Shown here piece after piece: positions 22,301 through 29,565 of a stretch of 64,000 bases of DNA. Positions within the stretch are counted from its first letter, which is position 1. Each line of letters begins with the position of its first letter. Under the pieces are notes generated by a model that worked only from the letters and a program-made list of their open reading frames with translations, ran no database searches and had not been told where the DNA came from. A program made the position numbers and the translations under genes. Source of the DNA: Endotrypanum monterogeii (taxonomy: Eukaryota > Euglenozoa > Kinetoplastea > Trypanosomatida > Trypanosomatidae); assembly GCA_000333855.2 (NCBI GenBank), contig CM007318.1, positions 1,352,205 to 1,416,204 of the forward strand. Reading direction: 5' to 3'.

Positions 22301-24255
22301 TCTACAACGCTGTCATGAATTTCATTTCCACATGCGACCTGCTAGGCGAGCAATTTGTTATGCCGCCTATCCTGCGCTACAAGGAAGTGCTGGAGAAGAG
22401 CTCGTCGATGTCCCCGGTCGTTTGTATTGTATCGCCCGGGGCAAACCCCACCGATGAGATTGTCCGGCTAGCGGTGAAAGAGGTCGGACTGGACAAGATG
22501 CGCTCTATTTCACTAGGTCAGGGCCAGGGCGAGGAGGCCATGCGACTCATCGAGGTTGGTGCAACGCGTGGACACTGGGTACTGCTACAGAACTGCCACC
22601 TGCTAACGACGTGGATGAAGGAGGTCGAGAAGATGCTAGAAAAGATGGACTCCTCGCAGGTCCACGAACAGTTCCGACTGTGGCTGACCACGGAGCCGAG
22701 CGAGGACTTCCCGATGGGTATCTTGCAGCGCTCCCTCAAGGTCGTGAACGAGCCGCCGAACGGGCTCAAAATGAACATGAAGAATACTTTATCGAAGGTC
22801 ACGGAGGATCAGCTGGACGTCTGTCCACACTGGGCATTCCGACCTCTTGTGTTCACCCTGGCATTCTTTCACGCGGTGGTGCAGGAGCGGCGCAAGTACG
22901 GCAAGATCGGCTGGAACGTTATCTACGACTTCAACGAGACGGATTTCACGGTTTCAATTCGGCTGCTGGACACATATCTCACCAAAGCGTACATGAACAA
23001 AGACCCTCTGCCGTGGGAGACGCTGCGCTATCTCGTTGGGGAGGCCATGTACGGCGGGCGCGTCACGGACGGCATGGACCGCCGCATTGTTCAGACATAT
23101 CTCGCTGAGTACTTTGGAGACTATTTGTTCGACACTTTCCAGCCCTTCCACTTCTTTCTCGAGCCTGGCGTGGCGGATTATTGCCTTCCTCCCTGGAATA
23201 ACGAAGCTGAAAAACGGATCACCCTCGCGCAGATGGTGGCACACGTTGATACGTTTCCAAACGCGAACCCTCCGGATGTCTTTGGACTTCACTCGAACGC
23301 TGAGGCGGGTTATCTGCAGCACTCCACGGAGACGCTGTGGGCGAGCTTGAGTGAGCTGATGCCGCGTGTGAGCGCTGTCACGGTAGGAGAGGAGACGCGC
23401 GAGGCCAAACTAACCAAATTCACTGAAGAAATTCTCAGCCAGGTTCCCAAAGAGTTTGACCTCAAGGTTGTCACACGCAAAGAGCTAGAGCGGGCGATCG
23501 CGAGCGGCTACGAGGTGGTGCAGCCGACGCAGGTGGTTCTGCTTCAGGAGATGGAGCGCTGGAACCAACTTGTGAGTGTCATCACGAGGTCATTAAAGGA
23601 GCTGCAAAAGGCGCTTGCTGGTATTATCGGCATGAGCAACGAACTCGATGACCTGGAATCGGCTCTGGCTAACGGTCAGTTGCCGCAGACATGGCGTCGA
23701 TATGCCCCTTCAACGCGCAAGAATCTCGGGAGATGGATCGTTCATTTTCAGCGTCGTTATAACCAGTACCTCTCCTGGAACACGAATGGCGAACCAAAGT
23801 GTGTGTGGCTTTCAGGTCTGATGGTACCCGACTCCTACCTCTCCGCGCTTGTGCAGGTGACGTGTCGTAAATATCGGTGGCCACTTGACCGGTCTACCAT
23901 GATGACGATGGTGACCTCATTCGCAAGGGCAGAGGACGTTACCGCAATGCCTGAAGATGGTGCGTACGTGCATGGGCTGTTCCTTGAAGGTGCGCGCTGG
24001 GACGCTGAGCGGCATGCCCTGGCCCCACAGCGTAAAAAGCAGCTCATCTCGGAAATGCCGGTGATGCAAATTGTGCCTACCGAGTTGTCGCGGGTCAAGA
24101 CTGTCGGAACCTTCAAGACGCCGGTGTACGTTAACGGCGATCGTCGCAATGCCGGTGGTGTGGGTCTGGTGTTTATGGCAGATCTCCCGTCCAATACGCA
24201 TGCATCTTTGTGGGTGCTGGAGAGCGTAGCGTTGTTGCTCGACTCTGACGATTGA
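10309..24255 (+). CDS. Axonemal dynein heavy chain, inner-arm I1/f alpha (DNAH10) type
   Basis: A single open frame of 4,648 residues with complete dynein heavy-chain architecture. The N-terminal tail and linker fill about 1-1900. The four P-loops are AAA1 GPAGTGKT (1943-1950) with Walker B WGCFDEFNRI nearby, AAA2 GPTGGGKS (2224-2231), AAA3 GESGTAKT (2573-2580, a relaxed Walker A) and AAA4 GVGGSGKQ (2944-2951). The stalk coiled coils lie at about 3190-3285 and 3400-3480 with the microtubule-binding domain between them, followed by AAA5-AAA6 and a C-terminal domain. From memory of the family, several tail and AAA4 stretches (GPLGEIEYWRER, NQPPVAGAIHW, SGMVPALFTEEEKD) are closest to DNAH10, the alpha chain of the two-headed inner arm I1/f. 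The length of about 4,600 also fits a two-headed arm rather than a single-headed one. It should power flagellar bending. The subtype needs a tree; the dynein call itself is certain. Confidence 0.95.
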   Translation: MASAEEVDPRLSWVIEQIRKNLYGVTDESIKDLFQYTESVDIVLSSLVWIDDLSDASFVVVAREKETIDTSNKDPKQNTADSSSAAHRNTGATGRGQRLRISTGAVYNTNIACSALYPTDHSRCLFFVRATRREITAEDAADWATNPRNPMHVAFEISGTQVPSLNSFYILLMDVFEPLLNDFRQSVGKRKAQQALVQNGGASDGGVIALGGPTEADGGAEAADGVKSMSNNPQLYSEIHSWVHRLGTQLEGFINQVGAERKLLIPADLYALDDNDSQLQSALGNKELLRQVDLTVSQWQAEISFAMSLEPQKEGPLGEIEYWRERYSTISALYEQLNSSQAKFILKIAKEAGCTSATMITGTLQQFFRMYSESKDNVKFLGTLDRHFRTLHSVEPKHGSLQPIIDTLFSMMTALRMVWIISRFYSTEERMVGLLEKIARLIAHKVSEHIDFRTVLALPSEEAKLKVTEGQQCLIKWKAAYKTVQEEINSSEREQHWKFEERRLFEVTDYMSDRCTDLLEVIEAVDYYSTVLSAQLKTVLTDVSGIERILKDVQKLKRPFGALTFDPFERRATHNWQVVFSSFLSAVTSLDREVSLFINGIFDDDLRSAESAFELLLSFKRIRTRPTRGETSFDISALLLENMDRILAQYFIEIENVRRIFQEQKEAPPLTKNQPPVAGAIHWSMSLFQRLKKPIMRFQSEGMLTSAMGKQVKAKYVEAARRMKEYSTFRFLQWREQVRLPAPASLKWNILRIEQDGTYKINFNWAIFDIIRETKYLDRLGFEIPKGVLHITLQDDAYHGYVDSLKGMLVSFNFELAALAGPERTILAAEVQELRQALEPGLHDINWTSLSIPDFVNTCEKAITKFRNVSREVRKSADSLQTEVVNKIASTRLIPEYREFLQAGGELPELQTLVDIIERKRVDQLERCMRAYRTAKPLLTKVEGQLWGTHTGRCAVLASYYSHWEQRIWRALTTMVLKSLASFAKLVGYSTSRSPARQPPLFKVTILLTSEPTYTPQQQEITTAFHKIQAGVIESTKHFQRWMRGTCLEFTQGEIIPRPAEEDYMTLFTYYQDIFNLPQVYKLQALINRTIQTHLGALATNIKMLQRYRFVFLADKKISVEQQAKSQLQWIDYDAKFQLYFNMIHDFDEENHVHDFGFMRCDETPFYTELVGHVYQWVAMEGAQLNDTVRARMMQRYTTIKKINEDLSRPCDNISDLKLVLEVMHNARRSSLDVEQAVREIEYVYSSLQHYGVTLDPGVVKMAMGLQDMWSCTLARVHLAGLALEPRKVEFRELTVQEVSRFLVEGSKTLKEFRKTGPGRADMELAAGNESKKQWRQRLTDLQLKRDQFLKAEKLFDLPLTTHSSLQQLNEELTKIENIYELYEQWMGDLRRWNRSSWKDLLLSDLEATTDERAKLARVLSKQYGTINPFPAVHQLILNFQSSLPLLAKLKSPALKARHWAELMQVTGKNFNYEQINLSELIAMELFRFTDEVDAVVLAAAREQGIEQEIRAIKQYWAEKVFIPVPYAPRKGPARCDVLTDTSEVQEAVDDNMLKVQSIVNVKWAQPFAEEVKMWERRLSVISDVISVWVTVQQKWQYLESIFKGNEDIVQQLPKEAAKFNDLDKKFVRIMNDTSASPNVNQSCNVSGRLEELRYLEEKLEECQKDLSNYLETKRCLFPRFYFISDDELLSILATSSAKAVQDHMLKMFDNCARLIFKSERDETICGVESQEGERLDFGTPVKTDGRPVEEWLQAVLDESKQSLHDILKAGVFYYPKMLRLEWIKQYHGMVTLTGAKIFWTYEVEYAFSQVQKGKRGAVKELSALLSRQLIDLVAEMDKDMDKQYRKKINTLIIVDVHGRDIVDRFVRDSVTDAREFDWESQLRFYWEKAVDTCMISQCTGRFRYGFEYMGLNGRLVITPLTDRCFMTLTQALTFYLGGAPGGPAGTGKTESVKDLAKAMAIQCVVFNCGEGLDYKAMGTIFSGLSQTGSWGCFDEFNRIELPVLSVVSEQLRSIQAALGAGDKEFLFGDTVIRLVPTVGTFITMNPGYAGRVELPDNLKALFRPVVMVVPDMQLIAENMLFSEGFTTARELARKMVTLYSLARGQLSKQHHYDWGLRALKAVLVMAGQLKRGSSELSEESVLMRALRDMNAPKFIAQDEPLFKGLMGDLFPGLDPTRVPQENLAKASTNVLKKRGFQINLKQIDKVVQLYETMQTRHTSMVVGPTGGGKSTVIDTLCKSQTELGLTTKSYVINPKAQPTAVLYGMMDPMTRNWTDGIFSNIFRTINRPAEGTERERRYVIFDGDVDAKWVEDLNSVMDDNRLLTLPNGERIRLHPQCSVLFEVGDLQYASPATVSRVGMVFLDPINLGWKPFMHAWKMRRPRDEQETLVELVDQFVDPLLSFVLDGVEEEGVVSQPPKLVLPTNELNMVKQLTTMLYTVSPKDTSLEPRALQSVFIFCCVWSFGALISLEADRLRFDAFLKRISGWNLQDVGDNFLTRFVGSGSLPEARTMYDYYFDLQDNRWKPWNVLVRPFERSPGQSFSSLLVSTVDTERNVWLLNKIVLNRTPVMFVGESGTAKTVTIQYYLQQLKWSSMHSTEGSGESGGGVDDGVQLEAMLLEMNFSSRTTSLDAQRTIEDNVEKRTNTVLGPPAKKRLIVFVDDINMPNVDLYGTQQPIAFLKLLVESQHWYDRKDLLFKNVRDTQFVAAMAPPGGGRNALDPRFVSLFTVFNIIFPTDEAIHTIYQQILTDAYKTLNADAEFSTTITSMTLQLYGRLVTTLPATPAKFHYIFNLRDLSRIYEGLCRATPEKFSTPGSLVRLWRNEVTRVFVDRMADEDDKAFVCGLIETQVTKNFPREAANVMEDPLLLGDFGDFEPDAEYARLHIYEDFGATYSRARELVEAVMDEMNTPVKKIDLVMFDMALEHLLRIARVLSLPRGHCLLVGVGGSGKQSLTRLAASICEMGVFEVVLARNYGKDAFREDLKKLYHAVGVQKEKMVFLFLDSHVKEESFLEDINNLLASGMVPALFTEEEKDPLYASVMDDIEAQGLAPSKDNKWTAFIARCRDNLHVVLSMSPSGDALRTRCRNFPSLINNTTIDWFQKWPAQALEAVGRKVLAEETLPDELRSAIVEHMVHVHLTADKLSTQYQNELKRYNYVTPKNYLGFLANYAKLLVTRREDIDDIVKKFTIGLEKLHHAEAEVNVLREELAEKEVTLREKQEINAQMTHEITAQKQKNEVRKVESLKMEEALNIQNAEIEKESAEAQVVLEQAMPALDEAMEAVRHIDPKSITELRSFAKPSVNVVAVVRMVCIVKGVPATWESGRIMMGQTDFIRSLVDINTLTPTLNQAKMNDINRVLKEFPVNSNDLKKVSIAASGLMIWVEAMKQYWNVAKEVFPKQERVRQLQKAKEMAERQLQACRDEIDRLTENLRRLEQQLEAGMEEARRLQEEKSVMERRLNAAHKLIDGFSSEQVRWAEEKTLLSASRSRLVGDCLAGAAFLSYLGAFTYPYRQEALENIWLPDLRSRGIPLTEDFDVRKLLTNDVAVSQWASDGLPSDALSVQNGILTCLSTDYTGKGKRAGKIRFPLCIDPQMQAVKWIKRQHQSNTRFETATFSDPDFLKKLEFSIQYGNPFLFENVDEFIDPIIDSVLDPQFRYESGQRLIRIGDKDIPWDENFQLYLCTKLPNPNYAAEVFGKTLVINYGVTEDGLEAQLLNYVVASERNDLQRQSEELVQTMAESRAQLKELENTLIRELTLATGNILDNDDLIATLENTKSSATEVEQKLRQAQETARTTEESRQQYRPAAKRGAVLYFIISQLSAINTMYEYSLSAFLFDVFGYSITKSDASFEIQDRLRNIIQALTYNLYTYVCMGIFAKDKVMLSFQMAVRLLTQEGRMDQGELEFFLRGCVLASKSFPANPVSWLAERQWNDVCKLATSVTVFEHLAEEVAANAEEWHAWVELDRPEELSTNPLPCGYSDRITDFQLLCLLRCFRSDRVYNAVMNFISTCDLLGEQFVMPPILRYKEVLEKSSSMSPVVCIVSPGANPTDEIVRLAVKEVGLDKMRSISLGQGQGEEAMRLIEVGATRGHWVLLQNCHLLTTWMKEVEKMLEKMDSSQVHEQFRLWLTTEPSEDFPMGILQRSLKVVNEPPNGLKMNMKNTLSKVTEDQLDVCPHWAFRPLVFTLAFFHAVVQERRKYGKIGWNVIYDFNETDFTVSIRLLDTYLTKAYMNKDPLPWETLRYLVGEAMYGGRVTDGMDRRIVQTYLAEYFGDYLFDTFQPFHFFLEPGVADYCLPPWNNEAEKRITLAQMVAHVDTFPNANPPDVFGLHSNAEAGYLQHSTETLWASLSELMPRVSAVTVGEETREAKLTKFTEEILSQVPKEFDLKVVTRKELERAIASGYEVVQPTQVVLLQEMERWNQLVSVITRSLKELQKALAGIIGMSNELDDLESALANGQLPQTWRRYAPSTRKNLGRWIVHFQRRYNQYLSWNTNGEPKCVWLSGLMVPDSYLSALVQVTCRKYRWPLDRSTMMTMVTSFARAEDVTAMPEDGAYVHGLFLEGARWDAERHALAPQRKKQLISEMPVMQIVPTELSRVKTVGTFKTPVYVNGDRRNAGGVGLVFMADLPSNTHASLWVLESVALLLDSDD

Positions 24256-25822
24256 TGTGGGCGAAACCCCAAGTTACCGTTTGTTCTGCCCGCAGTATTT
24301 TTCTGTCCCTTAGCTTGAGCGTCTCCTGTCAGACTTCTGTGTACTAACACCAATCTCTCAGCTTTTCTCAAATGCGTCACAGTCGCTGCATTCATCTTGG
24401 AGTGGGCTCATGTCTGCCCGTCGTAGTTTATTTTGATTTCGTTTTCCTTCCCTGTTCCTTTGTTAGATGGCGAACGTGCGAACGTCGATGTTTCTCGCAT
24501 TTGACCGCCTCCCTGTGTTTTTCCTGTCCTCGTTTCTTTTTTACGGTGAGAACTGTCCACCCTTCAGTCTCTAACATTACGCCAATGGTCTTCACACTGT
24601 GTGCGTGTGTGTGTCTGTATCCCTGTGTGTGTATGTGTGTTTTGCTCTTTGATGACACGAAAACCATCATGCTCCTCACACCTCTCTCCGTGACTCAGTG
24701 ATCTTCGCTCCGTACGACTTTCTCTAGTTTTTTTGCCTTTTTTTTTTTGTCCCACAGTCTCCCCTGTGACCAATGTACATAGCTCCCTCACCCTAATATA
24801 CTTTTTTTGGTGCGCGCGTGAGTCTGTGTTTGTTTTCTTTTGTATCTCGACATACTCGCTTTTTCCTTTATGAGCTCTTGGGTGACCTCTTGGCTTCCCC
24901 TTCTTTCCTAATCACCATCACTCTTTCTTTGTTGTCGTTGGTGTTAATATCGTTGCCCCGACTCTGTCTAGGATGTGCGCGTTGTCGTTGTTTTTTTTTT
25001 TTTTCCGTTTCTGCGTGTTTCCTCCCCTGTTTGGCACTCATGTTTTCTTTTTCGCAGACTGATGTATTGTGTACGACTGTGTCACATGCGTGAACTTCAA
25101 TAATGTTCATAACAAAGACAGATCACTAGAAAATTCGGGGGTAGGAATCGAAGGGAGGCGTTCAACTGTCCTTACATGTGTCAAAAAAAAAAAAAAAAGG
25201 CGAGTGGCGGTTGGGTATCAACACCTTCTCCCCTCCTTCTGACAGACAATATGAACGCTTAATCACCCACTCTCCCCTTCCGTTCTTCCGATGGGTTTCA
25301 ATGGATTCACAAGCCCCGAGGCGCGCGCGCACACACACATACAAAAAAAAAAAAGAGAGGATGCAAAGGAGGCTCAGTTTCCACCTGTGTACCGAGGAGG
25401 GCTGCTTTTCACTTTTCTGCTTCGAGGTGACATGCGCTGGATTCTCCTCTCTCCTTGCCCTAGCCCACTGCCCCCGTTCCCCGTTTCATTCCCCTCCGGT
25501 CTCTCGTGCCTCTTTTTTTTTTTTTCACTGTCTCATCAGTACATCACACGCACACAACTTTGCAGAGGATTTTTTAAAAACAACAAAACATATCGTATCG
25601 TCGAGGCTTTTTCACTGCTGCCTCGACACCTCCGCCCATCTCTGAGATTCTATTCATCTTTGATCACCAAGCCCTGACACGCTTGACTTTGTTGTGCAAG
25701 TATCTGCTCACGTGTTATCCCACCCCTCGTTTTGAACACTTCGTCGAGGTATTTTTCTTATCTTTTTTTTTCGTCATTCCCTCTTTCCGTCTCTTCTTTA
25801 CACCTCGAGGAAGCGTTTCCGA
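24256..25822. other. Spacer after the dynein gene
   Basis: No gene seen in 1.6 kb of T-rich sequence. It contains TG-rich runs (24599-24640), several poly-T tracts (about 24737, 24990 and 25508), a poly-A run near 25182 and a CA run near 25328. The pyrimidine tract at 25742-25800 serves the next gene. Confidence 0.5.
25742..25809 (+). promoter_or_regulatory. Predicted spliced-leader acceptor
   Basis: A T/C-rich tract ends in CACCTCGAG with AG at 25808-25809, only about 13 bases before the ATG at 25823. It supports that start. Confidence 0.55.
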
Positions 25823-26737
25823 ATGGGGCACCAGGCAGATCCAAACAGGTACGCGACGTACCGCACCGCAACCGTGCTGCAGCGCCGCATTGCCACATTC
25901 GTGCTCGTGTTCTCGTTTGCCATCGTTGCTCTTGTGATGACTTTTTCTGCGGTGCAGTATCGCGAGGCCCCATGCCAAGACCGCGCCCACGAAATCGAGA
26001 TGGACCTGAAGCTGAGGTCTGATCTATCCAGCGATGACGTGGTGGCCGCTCTTAAGGGGGTGTTGGAGGAGCGCGGGGGATGGCTGGACCTTCCGCCTCG
26101 CAGTGATGATGCACCAACTAAGGTGCAGCTGGATATACTCGATACCGGTGCAAAGTTCATCGCAGCGCGGGGCTTTCGTCTGGTTCGCAGAAGGGTTGGC
26201 TCGAGCTTTCGCTATGGCCTTCGCACTGTTTTAGAGGAGCTTTGCGGCACATATCCACCCATGTCTATGCAGGTGATGGCCAACGTGGACTACGAGAGGG
26301 TATCGTACCGCATCAAAGCCATTGTTCTGATGAACAATACTGTGAAGTATCTGCAGCAAAGCTCGTTGATCACGAAGGATCCGAATCGAGTCACCACCAC
26401 CGCACAGCTGCAGTCAGTGTTCCCGGGTTTTCATCAGTTGGCCCCAGCTTCGGCTTCGTTGTTCTCGACGCACTCGATCAATTATACAGTGGAGATGGTT
26501 TCCAACGTCTACTACGACGGCAAACCACTAGACATTCGCGTGGCTTTGCAGCGCTGGTTTCCCGAGAAGGGTGACTCGGATTTCCTCCGTGTGGTGGTCA
26601 GCACGCAGAACATTATGGCGGAGCGAGACCTCCTGTCGCTCTACACCAGCATCCAGAAGAGCTTTGGTTCACGAAATCTGCTTTGCAACGCATCGCTATC
26701 GAGCTGTGTTGCGCCAGTCGACCTCTACATTCGCTAA
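25823..26737 (+). CDS. Single-pass membrane protein with a possible CYTH/TTM-like domain
   Basis: A 304-residue protein with one hydrophobic helix at about 23-44 (a signal anchor), so the rest lies on one side of a membrane. I do not recognise a named orthologue. The body has features of a CYTH/triphosphate-tunnel fold: alternating acidic residues and Lys at 57-64 (EIEMDLKL, compare ExExK), then DTGAKFIAARGFRLVRR at 107-123, which follows the spacing DT-x4-hydrophobic-x3-G-x2-L-x-R of TTM proteins, and a C-terminal strand plus helix (FLRVVVSTQ then LLSLYTSIQKSFG) like the family's closing LExE strand and helix. The acidic residues of that last strand are missing, so catalysis is doubtful. The fold assignment is inference from pattern. 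Two possible N-glycosylation sites (NNT, NYT) occur in the body. The start is supported by an acceptor 13 bases upstream. Confidence 0.7.
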   Translation: MGHQADPNRYATYRTATVLQRRIATFVLVFSFAIVALVMTFSAVQYREAPCQDRAHEIEMDLKLRSDLSSDDVVAALKGVLEERGGWLDLPPRSDDAPTKVQLDILDTGAKFIAARGFRLVRRRVGSSFRYGLRTVLEELCGTYPPMSMQVMANVDYERVSYRIKAIVLMNNTVKYLQQSSLITKDPNRVTTTAQLQSVFPGFHQLAPASASLFSTHSINYTVEMVSNVYYDGKPLDIRVALQRWFPEKGDSDFLRVVVSTQNIMAERDLLSLYTSIQKSFGSRNLLCNASLSSCVAPVDLYIR

Positions 26738-29565
26738 TTTCGTGCAGCTAGTCATCTCTCCCCCCCCCCTCCCCCCCGTTCACGTACTTTGATGCAATCT
26801 CATCTACGTAGGCAAGAAATCTATTTTATGGAAAAGCATATAGACGAGCGCGCTGAGGGAGTGCTCGTGATGAGTCCCCAAGATAGGGTGGTCGTGGTGA
26901 TGATGGTGGAGCATACAGGGCAAATTGCCGGTGCAATTTTCAAAAAAAAATTAAAAACATGCGTCTTGTGTCTTCTTCGATTGCTCAACGACCGCAATTG
27001 CGTCGCTTTTCGTCGTACTCCGGATGAGACATATTAATTGTTTATTTTCAGATTTTTTGTTTTTCTTTTGCCCAAAGTCCATTTCCCCATTCTTCACACT
27101 GGCGAGATGGTTCCCCCTATTTTTTTTTTCTTCGGGTTTTTGCTTTGCTCACTTGATTTGCAAGCATCTCTGTGCGATGTTCTCCCCCCCTCCCTCTGCT
27201 ATCTCACTCAAAAGAAGTTTCTTTCTCTTCCGTGGTGTGCTGCACGCCATCTTACGACGTGCATGACCGATTTTCGTTCTTGTCACGAAGTGCTTTAGTG
27301 ATATAGATGTAATTTTTTTGTCTTGGGGTGGAAAAGCAGAGACGTGGGCAAGCGAGGTAGGGCTATTCACAACATCGTGAAAGGAGATTGCTGCTCTCTC
27401 ACTTCCGAAAGCTGACAGCTGGACGAAGACTCGAGGAGAGGTTAAGATGTCGGTAATACAAGCACTGTACAACCACCGACTCCAGACAAAAAGAAAAAAA
27501 ACGTGGTGTAAAGCTTGTGAAGGGCAAGGGCTTTTCAATTCTCGTCTCCCCTCCGTTCTACCGTTGTGCTGACTCCTGATGCTGCGGCGAATGCAGGACA
27601 GAGGGTTTGTGTCGTCTTGAAGCATGTGGGTGTGGGTGGAGGTCGTCCTGGTCAAACCGCTATCCCGCTCTTCGTGCGTTCGAATAAACCGCGTTGTAGT
27701 TCTTACTCCGTGGGTAGAAGGAGCGGGGCGAAGGCAATCATCACATGCTGACTGTGGTATTGATCTTAATGATATGATAGAAGGCAAGCGAAAAGAAATC
27801 CACAAAGCTAAGAAACACAAGGTACGTCTCGATGGGATGTGCGATGCGTGGGATTCAGGGCAGTAACGCTTTCAGTTCCGGTGTGGGAGGAGGAGGAGGA
27901 CATGGGCACTCCAAAAACAGCTGGTCAGTGCGCAGTTGCCTGCGTCCGCATTCTCTCCCCTTAATTGCGGCGCCGTTCGAATGTGTGGCTACAATTCGTG
28001 TGCATCCCCTCTCAACGACAAGAAATACCGTGGCGTGAGAGGTCGAGAGAGAGAGAGAGGGTCCCAGTGCTTTTTTTTCCTAATGTGGAGGGTAGACCAG
28101 ATCGCCTCCTCCCATCCACGGTGGTCACGGATGTGCGGCGCTGCTGGTGTCGGTGTCGGGGTCACCAACCACATTCTGTCGAGGGGGTCTGTGATGGGTC
28201 GCGTGCTCCTTCCACCCATGTAGCCGGGGGACCCCGTCGGCGTGCCCGAATGTGTGTTGCTCGTCTCTTACTGCCGAGCGGTGGGTGCGGGGTTGGGAAA
28301 GGGGATCTGGAGGGCGAGGGGGAGAGTCTGTAGCTCATGCACTGTACAATCGAGGAGAGAGAGAGATGTGCAAATCTGTTTTTGTAGTCTAGAGGGAGAG
28401 GCATCCTTGAGCTCAAATTCGGCATATCGGCGAGGGAGGGCTTTGCGTGTTGAGGGAAGGGCTGCGTCTCGCCCGATAAGAGGAAAACACGTCACCTTCG
28501 GCTTCTTCTGAAGCTGTTTCGGTGCTGGTCAAGGATGGTTTCGGTGATGGCGCGGTATATTTTTCCCCCTCAGCGTCCCATTTCCGCCCGGGGGGATCCA
28601 CTTCGTTTCCTGAAATATCGACGAATGATCATTGGGCCTGATGGTACCTGAGCAGACTGAAAGTATGACGATGGATCATTTTCCGACGAATAGTGAAGCG
28701 GTCACTGAAAACAAAAGGCGTATGCGGCGCGCACACAGGAGAGAAGGGCGTGTAGATATGCTTGTCCTCTCTTTCTGTACGCGTGCACATGCCTTTGGGC
28801 GGTGAGTGCGGTTTCTTGATCTTTTTTTTTTTCCAGAACGAGTATGTGATGGTGATGGTGGTTCTGAGCACCACCAGCCTTCTGTATTCGTTGCGGATCA
28901 ATTCGCACCTACGCAAGACTCGCACCCGCACAGCCCTACGAGCCGGTTTTCTCCCTCCTCCAAGCTCGCTCGGAGGTTTACATCAACCATTTGCCCGTGC
29001 TTGTCTTGTCCAAGCACTAGGGTAACCTGTTTCACAAAAGTTGGGTCGGAAAGCCTAGCGACGAAGGGGGTGCTATGGGATTGCCAATCGGGTGCCTTAG
29101 CGATCGTACGTATTTCAAAGGAAAGCGAAGGTGTGACGTAGGAGCACAACTGCCGCATATTTTCTGTTTCCTTTCTCTGGTCTCGGAGCCGGCAGAATTT
29201 CTGCCTTTGGCACCCACGAAATGTTTCTCTGGGGGAACTTCCCCGTATTACCGTGGAACAGACAGTGCACAGGTCCACTGCCTGACGAACTTCTTGTGGT
29301 GTTTTTTTTTTCATTCCTCTCTATTCTCCTCCTTTGAAAAAAAAAATTTCTTCTCGACTCTCGCCCTTCCTCGCTCACAATTCTTTGTTGTTGTTGTTGC
29401 TGTAGTGGTTACTGTTGACTTCTATCTACTTGCTCCACGTTCTCCTAAACGGGAGCATCATTTTTTGACGACGCATGGTCGAAGTGCTGTGTTGAGGGCG
29501 AGGAATATTTCCTCGGCATATATATTTTACAAGTTTATTGAGGCCCTCTTTTAAAGAAATTGCAC
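26738..29565. other. Long spacer with a SIDER-like repeat
   Basis: 2.8 kb without a supported gene. It has a C-rich run (26760-26777), a poly-T tract (about 27119-27130), the first copy of the dispersed repeat (28033-28348), and T-rich sequence at about 29299-29345. A 223-codon frame on the minus strand (27149-27820) is rejected. Short + strand frames such as 29075-29554 have low-complexity T-rich content typical of UTRs. Confidence 0.5.
28033..28348 (+). repeat. Dispersed repeat copy A (SIDER-like)
   Basis: 316 bp almost identical to 39470-39783, with the core also at 58984-59205. It starts at GCGTGAGAGGTCGAGAGAG and ends at CATGCACTGTACA. It lies in the 3' flank of the 304-residue membrane protein gene. 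Size, dispersion in 3' UTRs and uniform orientation resemble the short degenerate retroposons (SIDER) of Leishmania. I cannot confirm the family because I could not identify the 79-bp signature by eye. Confidence 0.85.

Noticed and set aside
27149..27820. A 223-codon open frame on the minus strand
   Set aside because: It opposes the uniform transcription direction, has no recognisable domain, and its composition (Thr/His and Ser runs from complementary repeats) looks like UTR sequence.
28162..28425. Minus-strand frame shared by all copies of the dispersed repeat
   Set aside because: About 60 shared codons follow simply from the copies being nearly identical; the frame has no start context, no domain and ends in unrelated flanks.
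29075..29554. A 159-codon frame just before the PDK-type kinase
   Set aside because: Phe/Val runs from poly-T and GTT repeats, no domain, and it ends in the presumed leader of the kinase gene.
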